This document shows positions 15,314 to 22,550 of a stretch of DNA of 42,640 nt, piece by piece. Position 1 is the first letter of the stretch. Each line of letters opens with the position of its first letter. This DNA is from Anaerolineae bacterium (lineage in GTDB: Bacteria > Chloroflexota > Anaerolineae > JACIWR01), in contig JANLFX010000021.1 in the NCBI GenBank assembly GCA_024653325.1, positions 1-42,640 of the forward strand, in the 5' to 3' direction. The notes under the pieces are model-generated. The model did not search any database and was not told where the DNA came from. It was given only the letters and a program-made list of their open reading frames with translations. The translations under genes were made by a program, and so were the position numbers.

Positions 15314-16575
15314 GTTTTCACCTTTTCGATTATCCAATCCAACACCTGCTCATCGGTGGGTTGGGAAGAATCTACAACCTTTTTCAGGGGCAAGGGGACA
15401 TTGTCCATGCGATAGGCAGTGCCCGCTGCATTGACCCCGTAGAAAGCGGTAGGCAACACCACCCGCGCCACCTGGGCCGTGAGACTCATCTCCGGATCGA
15501 GGACGATGGTGGGAATCTGAGCCAAACGCTGCGCCGCCCGGCGTGGAAAGTGGGCTACCGGGTCAGAAGCGATGATCAATGCCGCGTCAGTCTCACCCCG
15601 GGCCAGCACATCCACCGCCGTGAACTCGCCGGGGTTATACTGCGGGTAGCCGCGGGCAAAGTTCACCGCAAAAGGATAGCCCGTCTGCCAGGTCAACGTG
15701 CAGTCCGCCCCGGCCACGTTGCCGTGGCCGCGCATGGGCATGGCAGTGAAACGGGTGTAGGCGTTCAATTCAGCGACCAGGGCCACCAGTTCGGCCACGT
15801 TGAGATGCTTACCCCCGGTCTGCGTCACCCCCATGCCGAAGAAAATCACCCCAAAGCGGCAGCTCTTCATCCGTTCCACCAGGTCCTGCAGACGGGCCAC
15901 CTCCACCCCACCGACCTGGTCCACGTCCAGATCCTGGCCTTTCAACAGAGCACGCAGCGCGTTCAGCAATTCGAAGTCGTGGCCAGGACGCACTTGCAGG
16001 AAAACATCGGCCCTCCTGGTACTGAGGGTGGGCCGCACGTCCACTACCACCATGGTGCGGTCTCTGCGCCCGCCCGGCGTCAGCTTGCCCTTGGCCAGCA
16101 CCGAATAGCGGGCGAAGTGGCGCTGGTGGGATTCGGCGGGATTACAGCCCCAGAAGACAAGTAGATCGGCACGATGCTTGATCTCGCCCAGGGTGCAGGT
16201 GGGTTCGCCCTCAACCTGAATACCGATGGTGGTCGGGCCATGGCACACCGAGGAAGTGCTGTCAATCGTCGCCCCCAGCAGATCAGCCAGGGCGATGGCC
16301 TTGCGCTGGGCCTCGGAGGCGGTGGAACTCAGCCCGTAGATGAGCGGATTGGCCGCGTCAGTCAGGATACGCGCTGCCACGTCAACGGCTTCCGCCCACT
16401 CCACCTCCTTGCCATCCACGGTAGGCTTTGCTGTCTGCGTATGGACGTTCAAAAACAAACTGCGGCCACTGGTACAGGCTTTTTCCACTGCCGTGATGCG
16501 ATTGTCCTCTACTGTGACGACGATGTCATCGCAAAGACAACCGCAGAAAGGGCAGACCACATTTCCCACAATCAT
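15301..16575 (-). CDS. fwdB: formylmethanofuran dehydrogenase subunit B (W/Mo catalytic subunit)
   Basis: The 424-residue protein starts with an intact iron-sulfur motif, Cys8-x2-Cys11-x3-Cys15 with a fourth Cys34 in KACTSG. The metal-site block SSVCHGP places Cys111-His112 where archaeal FwdB has its tungsten/molybdenum ligand and neighbouring His; the MRGHGN segment supplies the expected arginine. FhcB of aerobic methylotrophs has lost these residues. This one should therefore reduce CO2 to formate, or oxidise formate, with low-potential electrons from ferredoxin. A cysteine codon, not selenocysteine, is used. The ATG overlaps the fwdD stop as ATGA. The ferredoxin-like subunits FwdF/FwdG are not in the window. 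Confidence 0.95.
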   Translation of the reverse strand: MIVGNVVCPFCGCLCDDIVVTVEDNRITAVEKACTSGRSLFLNVHTQTAKPTVDGKEVEWAEAVDVAARILTDAANPLIYGLSSTASEAQRKAIALADLLGATIDSTSSVCHGPTTIGIQVEGEPTCTLGEIKHRADLLVFWGCNPAESHQRHFARYSVLAKGKLTPGGRRDRTMVVVDVRPTLSTRRADVFLQVRPGHDFELLNALRALLKGQDLDVDQVGGVEVARLQDLVERMKSCRFGVIFFGMGVTQTGGKHLNVAELVALVAELNAYTRFTAMPMRGHGNVAGADCTLTWQTGYPFAVNFARGYPQYNPGEFTAVDVLARGETDAALIIASDPVAHFPRRAAQRLAQIPTIVLDPEMSLTAQVARVVLPTAFYGVNAAGTAYRMDNVPLPLKKVVDSSQPTDEQVLDWIIEKVKTCSA

Positions 16576-16907
16576 ATTAGCTCAACCTCCACCACCAGCC
16601 CTTTAGAATCAGGCATGCCCGTGCCCTGGGTATCGGCGGCGATCAGCGTATTGGCGGCGGGGCCCAAGGGCACAAACAGCATCCCCGGCGGGACATCACC
16701 CTCTCTCAATTCCAGCTCTGCCTCGCCAAAAACCGTGCGCAAGCGCACACGCCGCCCCTCCTCGACGCCCAGGCATTCTCTATCCTCACGGCTCATCTGC
16801 ACAAATCCCGTCGCCTGGCGATACTCGGAGGAATCCTTGCCCCTGCTCAGCGCTGCTCCTTGCTTGGCCGTGCGACCTGTGATCAAAACGAACTCAGCCA
16901 TAGCCAC
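16572..16907 (-). CDS. fwdD: formylmethanofuran dehydrogenase subunit D (molybdopterin dinucleotide-binding)
   Basis: The 111-residue protein corresponds to the C-terminal cofactor-binding domain of formate dehydrogenase-type oxidoreductases, which in the Fwd/Fmd complex is a separate subunit. FVLITGRTAKQG at the start, DVPPGMLFVPLGPAAN and the GTGMPDSKG signature near the end support this. It would clamp the tungsto- or molybdopterin onto FwdB. Methylotrophs with the Fhc complex lack it. Start: a GTG at 16907 overlaps the stop of the ATP-grasp gene (TAGTG) with GGAG 7 bases upstream; an ATG at 16901 is the alternative. Confidence 0.88.
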   Translation of the reverse strand: MAMAEFVLITGRTAKQGAALSRGKDSSEYRQATGFVQMSREDRECLGVEEGRRVRLRTVFGEAELELREGDVPPGMLFVPLGPAANTLIAADTQGTGMPDSKGLVVEVELI

Positions 16908-18085
16908 TATCTTTCTCCCTTATCGTCACTCCAGACTTCCGAAGTCTCCCTCACCTCTTGCCATACCATCTCCGCAGCTTCCCGAAGATTTGCCCAACAT
17001 TCGTCGCGCGTTTTTCCCTGCACTAACACGGTACAGATAGGATGATGTGCCTCGATCTGTTCTCCTGGAAAAGGCACATCCCGCCGCCCTTGCGACCGCC
17101 AGCCCGCCGTCTCCGGCATCACCACATCCTGTCGGGCGTAGACGATGCCCTTGCCGTAGAAACCTGGTTGCCGCAGTGCCTCCTCCAGCAAGAAAGAGGG
17201 CAATGCCCCCCCAAAGGAGCGCACGTGCAGATCGAAGACGTTCAGCCCGTAAGCCCATTCCACCAACTCCATCGAGGCGGTGTAGCGGGGATTCACCTCC
17301 ACCAAATAGGGCACGAGGCCCGTTTCGCTGCGCCCCAGCACGAAATCCACCCCGTTAACCCCGCGCAGGCCAAAAACGCGGGTGAGCTTCTCCACCATCT
17401 CCCGCACCGCCCCAAGGACGGCTTCCCTTTCCGGGTCCAGCAGGCCGAGGGGCAGGATGTTGCCGCACCAGGTGAACCCCCGCGCGCCCAGTTCCGTCCT
17501 TCCAATGAGCTGCTCCGTCAGGCCCAAGAGCACGCACCGTTGCCCGTCGGCCACGAAAGCGGCCGAGCAGGGCCGGCCCGCGATCCATTCTTGCAGGATG
17601 CGCCCCTTGCCCAGCGCACCTCCCCGCCAGAAGCTGACTCCGTGCCCACCGCCGCTTAGCATTGGTTTGCTCACCCAACGCCCTGATCCCCCGATCCGTT
17701 CCTCTTCGCCAGGGATGAAGGTAACCGGATAAGGAATATTCTCCTGTTGGCATACTGTACGCAGTTGAGCCCAATCGCGCACCCGGCGCAGAACGGCGGG
17801 GGAATTGCCCAGCATGATACGTCCCTCGGCCAGTTCCTCCACCACATCGGGATGGTTTTCCAGGCTGGAGTTATAAGTCACCGCCTCGAAACGAAGACTA
17901 CGGCTGGCTTCCAGCAGGGCTTCCGCGCTGAAATCAAGCTGGAAGTCGCGCATCAGCGAGTAGTTCTCCACCAGCTCCTTCTGATCGCGGTCGCCGAAGT
18001 AATCCAGGGTGACCACGTCATACCCGCCCCGCACCGCCGACTCGGCGACGGCCCGCGTGCTGAAGCCCACGATTAAGATTCGCAC
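16907..18085 (-). CDS. ATP-grasp ligase, COG2232-like, of the H4MPT cluster
   Basis: The 392-residue protein has an N-terminal pre-ATP-grasp domain (RILIVGFSTRAVAES), a central glycine-rich ATP loop (KPMLSGGGHGVSFW, ~145-158) and the metal-binding end of the fold (YLVEVNPRYTASMEL, ~265-280). COG2232 proteins accompany H4MPT/methanofuran genes in methylotrophs (an 'orf17' type) and archaea. The bond formed is unknown to me; addition of an amino acid to a cofactor side chain is the natural guess. It starts at a GTG with only a weak Shine-Dalgarno site and couples to fwdD through TAGTG. A family B hairpin pair separates it from mtdB. Confidence 0.8.
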   Translation of the reverse strand: MRILIVGFSTRAVAESAVRGGYDVVTLDYFGDRDQKELVENYSLMRDFQLDFSAEALLEASRSLRFEAVTYNSSLENHPDVVEELAEGRIMLGNSPAVLRRVRDWAQLRTVCQQENIPYPVTFIPGEEERIGGSGRWVSKPMLSGGGHGVSFWRGGALGKGRILQEWIAGRPCSAAFVADGQRCVLLGLTEQLIGRTELGARGFTWCGNILPLGLLDPEREAVLGAVREMVEKLTRVFGLRGVNGVDFVLGRSETGLVPYLVEVNPRYTASMELVEWAYGLNVFDLHVRSFGGALPSFLLEEALRQPGFYGKGIVYARQDVVMPETAGWRSQGRRDVPFPGEQIEAHHPICTVLVQGKTRDECWANLREAAEMVWQEVRETSEVWSDDKGER

Positions 18086-18127
18086 GTCAGGTACTCATGC
18101 CCTCTTTGTGACAACAGCCACTTCAAG

Positions 18128-18199
18128 CCCCCTGCGCAGCAGGGGGTCTATGACCGCTTGCCTGGCCCTGCAGTGACCTAATCTCCGCCTGCGGCGGAG
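18128..18199. repeat. family B hairpin pair (array 2)
   Basis: CCCCCTGC-GCA-GCAGGGGG (18128-18146) is followed by CTCCGCC-TGC-GGCGGAG (18183-18199), the same two-stem design as the 61-bp units at 7.8 kb but in a single, diverged copy. It fills the gap between mtdB and the ATP-grasp gene and could slow or partly stop transcription within the operon. Confidence 0.8.
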
Positions 18200-18204
18200 G
18201 CTTC

Positions 18205-19065
18205 TCACCCGCCCATCTCCTTGGCGATGGCGAAAATCGCCTCCGCGTCCAGTACCAACTCGTTGCTCTCGAAAAGACGGGCCACACAGGCTCTGTGCAC
18301 TTTCATCTTCAGACCACCGATGCCCAGCGCACCAAAAATTATCTTACCGTCCTTCTCTTTGCCATCCCAGTGGGGCTTGATGCCCTCAATACCCAGCGGA
18401 GGCACGGCATTCACGTCGGCCAGCACCTGCAAGGTAGGATGGGTAACCCATTGCGCCTCCGAGACCAACTGCACTCCCTCCTTGCCCGTGGTCAGAACTA
18501 CAGCAGCGCCCTCCAGGGCCTGAGCGGTCGTCGCCTCATCGCTCACCGCCAGGGGAGTCACCTCCACGCCGAAACGCTCCCTAATCTGCGCCGTGGCCTT
18601 CTGTGCCCGTTCCAGGCCACGGGAGGTCAGGAACGTCTGGCAGCCCTCCTTGGCCAGAAACGCAGCGGCACGCATGCCAACCGGCCCGGTGCCAGCCAGG
18701 ACCACGGCTTTCTTGCCCTTCACGTCCACCGCGCCGACGATCTTGGCCACCGCTGCAGCGGCGGTGGTGTTGCAGCCGTTGGAGTCCATCATCACCGAGA
18801 CCCGCACCGGCCCGAAAAAGGCTTCCGTCGCCGCTTTGAGCATGGCCTCGCCCGTGGCTACGTCCGAACCGCCAATGAACACGGCGGAGTTCCTCAGCGC
18901 CTCCCCACCACGGGTAAACATCGCCCCGTACACCAGATCGCGCACGTCCTCCACCGCCACGTTGCCCAGGGCCATCACGTGATCGGCGCCGGCGTCATAA
19001 GCGGTGATGGTGTCAAAGACGCTGGGATGCTTATCGCTGTCCAGTTGAAGCAGTAACTTCTTCAT
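18205..19065 (-). CDS. mtdB: NAD(P)-dependent methylene-tetrahydromethanopterin dehydrogenase (MtdB type)
   Basis: The 286-residue protein starts KKLLLQLDSDKHPSVFDT, the hallmark of MtdA/MtdB enzymes, and has DLVYGAMFTRGG, MMDSNGCNTTAAAAV and a Rossmann loop VLAGTGPVGMRAA at ~125-140. It oxidises methylene-H4MPT to methenyl-H4MPT with NAD(P)+, or the reverse. It therefore replaces the F420-dependent Mtd of methanogens and ties the pathway to the pyridine-nucleotide pool. MtdA, which also accepts tetrahydrofolate, is the close alternative; the surrounding genes favour H4MPT. The ATG at 19065 follows GGAGGAG; an upstream in-frame start at 19083 would overlap that site. Confidence 0.93.
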   Translation of the reverse strand: MKKLLLQLDSDKHPSVFDTITAYDAGADHVMALGNVAVEDVRDLVYGAMFTRGGEALRNSAVFIGGSDVATGEAMLKAATEAFFGPVRVSVMMDSNGCNTTAAAAVAKIVGAVDVKGKKAVVLAGTGPVGMRAAAFLAKEGCQTFLTSRGLERAQKATAQIRERFGVEVTPLAVSDEATTAQALEGAAVVLTTGKEGVQLVSEAQWVTHPTLQVLADVNAVPPLGIEGIKPHWDGKEKDGKIIFGALGIGGLKMKVHRACVARLFESNELVLDAEAIFAIAKEMGG

Positions 19066-19133
19066 GAGCTCCTCCTTCCACATGGTTCATGGGATAACGA
19101 GTAATGAGTAACGAGTGATAGGTAACAGGGTTG

Positions 19134-19697
19134 TCAGCCAACCTCCTGACTAACGATGGAAGCTACAATCTGTTCGATGTCGAAAGGATGCTTCAGAACG
19201 GTGATGCCCTCCATACCTTTCAGCCGCTCGACATTCTCCACATCCACGCGCCGGGTGCGGATGGTGATCATATTCCCATTGGGAATTTGTGTCTCGCGGC
19301 TGCCCAGTTCCTGATCCACGGGATAAATGTACACGGGGGTTCCGCCCTTGATGGCCTGGGCGACGCAATTGGTGATCAAAGTGTCAGCTATACCGTAAGC
19401 TATCTTAGCCACTGTGTTGGCCGTGGCCGGGGAAACGAAGAAAAGACGATAATAGCCCACCTGCAGAGGACCGGCGACGAAAGGCGCGTTGGGCCCCTTC
19501 TCCACCTTCACCTTCTTGAAGCTCGCTTGCAACTCATCCCACAGCCGATACCACTTGACCACCAGCTCCCCGCTCTTGGAGAGCAGAACAGTGACCTCCA
19601 CATCCAGGCCCCTGCTGATTTTCTTCACGATGGACAACGACTCACTGAGATAATCGCCCGCACCGGTTATCCCCCACGCCAACCTGACCCGCGTCAT
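19134..19697 (-). CDS. archaeoflavoprotein AfpA / dihydromethanopterin reductase DmrB-like
   Basis: This 187-residue flavoprotein-family (PF02441-like) protein opens with LAWGITGAGDYLSES and has VEVTVLLSKSGELVVKWY and FVSPATANTVAKIAYGIADTL, the pattern of AfpA. AfpA homologues include DmrB, which reduces dihydromethanopterin to the active tetrahydro form, and they sit in most bacterial H4MPT clusters. Here it is coupled to the upstream iron-sulfur flavoprotein (overlap of four bases), a likely electron donor. The function is inferred from family and context. Confidence 0.82.
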   Translation of the reverse strand: MTRVRLAWGITGAGDYLSESLSIVKKISRGLDVEVTVLLSKSGELVVKWYRLWDELQASFKKVKVEKGPNAPFVAGPLQVGYYRLFFVSPATANTVAKIAYGIADTLITNCVAQAIKGGTPVYIYPVDQELGSRETQIPNGNMITIRTRRVDVENVERLKGMEGITVLKHPFDIEQIVASIVSQEVG

Positions 19698-20302
19698 GCG
19701 CCCTCCCCCGCTCTCAACAGTCTGGTCACCTCCACCAGCCTCTCCACCGTCCGGTAGACGGTCTTCATCCCCACCTCATCGGCGGCAGCCCCTTCCGCCT
19801 TCTTATCACGAGACCACACCGTCCCTCCTAAATTGGAACCGAAAGGCCCACCGCTCACGGGAATCATTTTATTGGCCAGATAAAAAGCATGGATGGCCAT
19901 GATAGCCGGTTCCTGCCCGCCGACCCGGTCACCCCCCACCGCTACGGCCGCCCCTACTTTGTTCTTGAAAACATCCGGATTCCTGGCGACCAGGGCCCGG
20001 CAGCGGTCCAGAACCGCTTTCAGTTGGCCGGACATGGTGCCCTGATACACGGGAGTGGCCAGCAGCCAGGCATCGGCGGCCTCCAGGCTCGGGTATAATT
20101 CGACGACGTCATCCTTCTGCACGCATCCTTCCCTGGTGCGCACACAATAATCGCAGTGCAAACAAAAGCCGATTTTCTTACCCTTCAAGGAAATGAATTC
20201 AGTCTCGACATTGCCCAAGGACGCGGCGAACGTCAATGCCTCCCTTACCACGTAGGCCGTCGCCCCCTCCCGCGGACTGCCAGAGATGCCCAACAGTCTC
20301 AT
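19694..20302 (-). CDS. iron-sulfur flavoprotein (Isf/NADPH-dependent FMN reductase family)
   Basis: The 202-residue protein has the flavodoxin-like LGISGSPREGATAY phosphate loop and the compact cluster motif Cys47-x2-Cys50-x2-Cys53-x6-Cys60, diagnostic of Isf proteins that carry FMN and a [4Fe-4S] cluster. TPVYQGTMSGQLKAVLDR forms the flavin-binding loop. Isf proteins pass electrons from ferredoxin. Overlap with the afpA-like gene suggests a short chain ferredoxin to Isf to AfpA/DmrB to dihydromethanopterin. The ATG lies 4 bases into the end of the regulator gene. Confidence 0.87.
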   Translation of the reverse strand: MRLLGISGSPREGATAYVVREALTFAASLGNVETEFISLKGKKIGFCLHCDYCVRTREGCVQKDDVVELYPSLEAADAWLLATPVYQGTMSGQLKAVLDRCRALVARNPDVFKNKVGAAVAVGGDRVGGQEPAIMAIHAFYLANKMIPVSGGPFGSNLGGTVWSRDKKAEGAAADEVGMKTVYRTVERLVEVTRLLRAGEGA

Positions 20303-20829
20303 GAAACGCCTCCCTGCCCCGTAACCTGAGATGGGAGATGACTGCCAGTCCCTTCATCACCACGATTACCACACACCTGAAAACAGAAATCCGGCAAAGA
20401 GTTGGTCGCCATGTAATAGCCAAAGGCATCCAAACAGCGAGGCTCATCAGCAGGACAAACCTCCAGGAATCGAAGGAATTTCACGATGCGATTTAGCGCC
20501 TCGGGACTTAGAACGTGCTCCATGTGACAGGCATCATTTTCGGCCACACTTTCTTCGAGGCCCAGGAAACGAGAAAGGAAAGTGATCAATGTTTCGTGTC
20601 GGCGATAAAGCTCCTCGGCCATCTGTCGCCCCTGGCTGGTGAGTTCCACCCGTCCATAAGGCTCATGGCGCACCAAACCCTCTCGGGCCAATCTTTTGAC
20701 GGCGGAGACGACCGAGGGAGGCTTCACAGACAAGTAATCTGCCAGGTCTGTGATCCTCACCAACCCGCCTCGCAAGCTGAGGATAAGCGTCGCTCGCAAA
20801 TAGTCTTCTCCACTGGCACCCAATTGCAC
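20299..20829 (-). CDS. DtxR-family metal-dependent transcriptional regulator
   Basis: The 176-residue protein has a winged helix (~8-65; EDYLRATLILSL, VKPPSVVSAVKRLAREGLV) and a dimerisation/metal domain with Cys101-His102-x-Glu104-His105, close to the EACxxEH metal site of DtxR/IdeR. The C-terminus adds four more cysteines (125, 132, 149, 153), possibly a second metal site. It has no SH3-like third domain. As first gene of the C1 operon it probably controls the whole run: a 6-6-6 palindrome lies just upstream, over the transcription start. The effector could be iron or manganese; a role for tungsten or molybdenum is speculative. The start is a GTG behind GGGGAGGG. Confidence 0.9.
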   Translation of the reverse strand: MQLGASGEDYLRATLILSLRGGLVRITDLADYLSVKPPSVVSAVKRLAREGLVRHEPYGRVELTSQGRQMAEELYRRHETLITFLSRFLGLEESVAENDACHMEHVLSPEALNRIVKFLRFLEVCPADEPRCLDAFGYYMATNSLPDFCFQVCGNRGDEGTGSHLPSQVTGQGGVS

Positions 20830-20852
20830 CGCGCCCTCCCCGTGGCTGAGAA

Positions 20853-20870
20853 AGTTAGTTATATCTAACT
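20853..20870. promoter_or_regulatory. candidate DtxR-type operator
   Basis: The palindrome AGTTAG-TTATAT-CTAACT lies 6 bases downstream of the -10 box of the C1 operon promoter, over the expected transcription start. Its size and AT-rich centre fit DtxR/MntR-type operators, so metal-bound regulator would block its own operon. Confidence 0.6.
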
Positions 20871-20876
20871 TCTGTC

Positions 20877-20904
20877 ATTATAGCCGGATTTGCTTTTTTG
20901 TCAA
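20877..20904 (-). promoter_or_regulatory. sigma70 promoter of the H4MPT operon
   Basis: On the minus strand TTGACA (20904-20899) and TATAAT (20882-20877) are both perfect consensus boxes, 16 bases apart. Transcription would start near 20870, inside the palindromic operator, about 40 bases before the regulator GTG. Confidence 0.8.
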
Positions 20905-20917
20905 AGCATCCGTCCCC

Positions 20918-21107
20918 AAGCCCCTCACGCAGTGAGGGGTCCAGTGACTCCCATAAGCCCAGCGATAACCTCACCCCCGCCGCTGGCGGGGGCTTCTCCA
21001 AGCCCCTCACGCAGTGAGGGGTCCGGTGACAGCTTCCCACAAGCCCAGCGGTAACCTCACCCCCGCCGTTCGACTCCGCTCACGACGCAGCCGTTGGCGG
21101 GGGCTTC
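20918..21107. repeat. family B hairpin array (array 3)
   Basis: CCCCTCAC-GCA-GTGAGGGG stems begin at 20921 and 21004 (83-base spacing), each followed by a CCCCCGCC...GGCGGGGG stem. In the second unit that stem carries a 25-base insertion (around 21069-21093). The array ends exactly at the stop of the GlcD-type gene and stands between it and the promoter of the C1 operon, so it may serve as the terminator of the upstream operon. Confidence 0.85.
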
Positions 21108-22550
21108 CTAATGATTCAGGTGCGGGAAAATTTTGCCCGGGTTAAGGATGTTATTGGGATCGAAAACGCGCTTGATACGCCGTTGCAGCTCAATGACGGT
21201 CGGATCCATCACCAGTTGCAGATACCGGGAACGTTTAGAACCAATGCCATGTTCTCCACTGATAGTCCCGCCTAATCGCCCAACAACTATATACAGGTCC
21301 TCCAGAATGGCGGGCAGCTTCTCCTGCCATTCCTCCATCGGGGTCTCCGGCTTCTTGACCACCGTGGCGTGCAGGTTGCCATCGCCAGCGTGGCCGTAGC
21401 AAGGGATCAGCACATCGTATTTCTGGGAAAGCCGCTCCAGTTCGGGCATCAGCTCCGGTATCTGCGCCAATGGCACGACTATGTCCTCCAGGCTCTGCAC
21501 GGGACAGATGGCCTTGAAAGCCTCGGCCATCTCCTGGCGCGGTCGCCACATCCGTCGCTCCGTGGTTGGGGTGTTGCCCACATAGACATCCAGGGCTCCC
21601 AGCTCCAGGCACAGGTCCACGACCGCATTGTATTCCGCTTCCACCTGCTCTTTGCTGTAGCCGTCTACCTCGATCAGCAGCATGGCCCCGATGTCAGGAT
21701 GCGGCAGGCGCTCGCCGAGGTGCTCATAGGCGGTCTGCACCGAGAGACGGTCCATGAACTCAACCGCCGAGGGAATCATGTGCCCCAAGGTCATAATGCG
21801 GGGCACTGCCGCGATGGCAGAAGGCACGTCGGCGAAAGGTATCAGCAGCACCACCCGCTCTGTAGGCAGGGGCAGCAATCGCAGGATGATCTTGGTGAAA
21901 ATGCCCAGCGTCCCTTCCGAACCTACCAGCAGATGGATGAGGTCGTAACCGGTCACGTCTTTGACCCGCTTGCCGCCCAGTTGAATAATCTCGCCAGTGG
22001 GCAACACTACTTCCAGGCCCAGCACGTAACGTCCGGTGACGCCATACTTGATGGCCCGCCCCCCACCAGCATTCTCAGCCACATTGCCGCCGATGAAGCA
22101 TAACTCCACGCTCATGGGATAACCGGCGTAGAAAAGCCCGTACTCCTTGATGGCCTCGTTGATGTCGTTAGTGATCACCCCTGGTTCGACCACGGCTACC
22201 ATGTTCTCGCGGTCAATCTCCAGAATGCGGTTCATGCGCTCCAGGGAAAGGAGGATGCCACCATACACCGGCACTGCCCCGCAGGAAAGCCCCGATCCGG
22301 CCCCGCGCGGAGTGACCGGAATAAGCCTGAGGTTGGCCAGGTGCATGATCTGGGCAATTTCTTCGGCGCTCGCTGGCTTGACCACCACCTCAGGCATGTG
22401 GGCGTGCTCCTCACCGGCCACCTCATCGTGAGCGTAATCTATCATGCGTTCCGGCTCGTTGTAGATAACGTATTGTTCTCCGACAATGCCGCACAATTCA
22501 GCGACGATAGCCGGGGTAACAGGGTTATAGGAATGTTCAGGCACACCCAT
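21108..22550 (-). CDS. FAD-binding D-2-hydroxyacid dehydrogenase (GlcD/D-lactate dehydrogenase type)
   Basis: The 480-residue protein has the PCMH-type FAD domain (VTPRGAGSGLSCGAVP, ~85-100; MVAVVEPGV; GGNVAENAGGG) and the FAD-linked C-terminal domain with GHAGDGNLH and SGEHGIG. GlcD-type enzymes oxidise D-lactate, glycolate or related hydroxy acids to oxo acids and hand electrons to an ETF, cytochrome or quinone. Its ATG overlaps the larA stop as TGATG, so racemisation and oxidation are likely coupled: LarA would turn one enantiomer into the form this enzyme uses. No GlcE, GlcF or ETF gene adjoins it. Confidence 0.9.
   Translation of the reverse strand: MGVPEHSYNPVTPAIVAELCGIVGEQYVIYNEPERMIDYAHDEVAGEEHAHMPEVVVKPASAEEIAQIMHLANLRLIPVTPRGAGSGLSCGAVPVYGGILLSLERMNRILEIDRENMVAVVEPGVITNDINEAIKEYGLFYAGYPMSVELCFIGGNVAENAGGGRAIKYGVTGRYVLGLEVVLPTGEIIQLGGKRVKDVTGYDLIHLLVGSEGTLGIFTKIILRLLPLPTERVVLLIPFADVPSAIAAVPRIMTLGHMIPSAVEFMDRLSVQTAYEHLGERLPHPDIGAMLLIEVDGYSKEQVEAEYNAVVDLCLELGALDVYVGNTPTTERRMWRPRQEMAEAFKAICPVQSLEDIVVPLAQIPELMPELERLSQKYDVLIPCYGHAGDGNLHATVVKKPETPMEEWQEKLPAILEDLYIVVGRLGGTISGEHGIGSKRSRYLQLVMDPTVIELQRRIKRVFDPNNILNPGKIFPHLNH

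Noticed and set aside
15301-16575. Selenocysteine in FwdB
   Set aside because: The active-site codon in SSVCHGP is a normal cysteine codon and no in-frame TGA or SECIS-like need exists.
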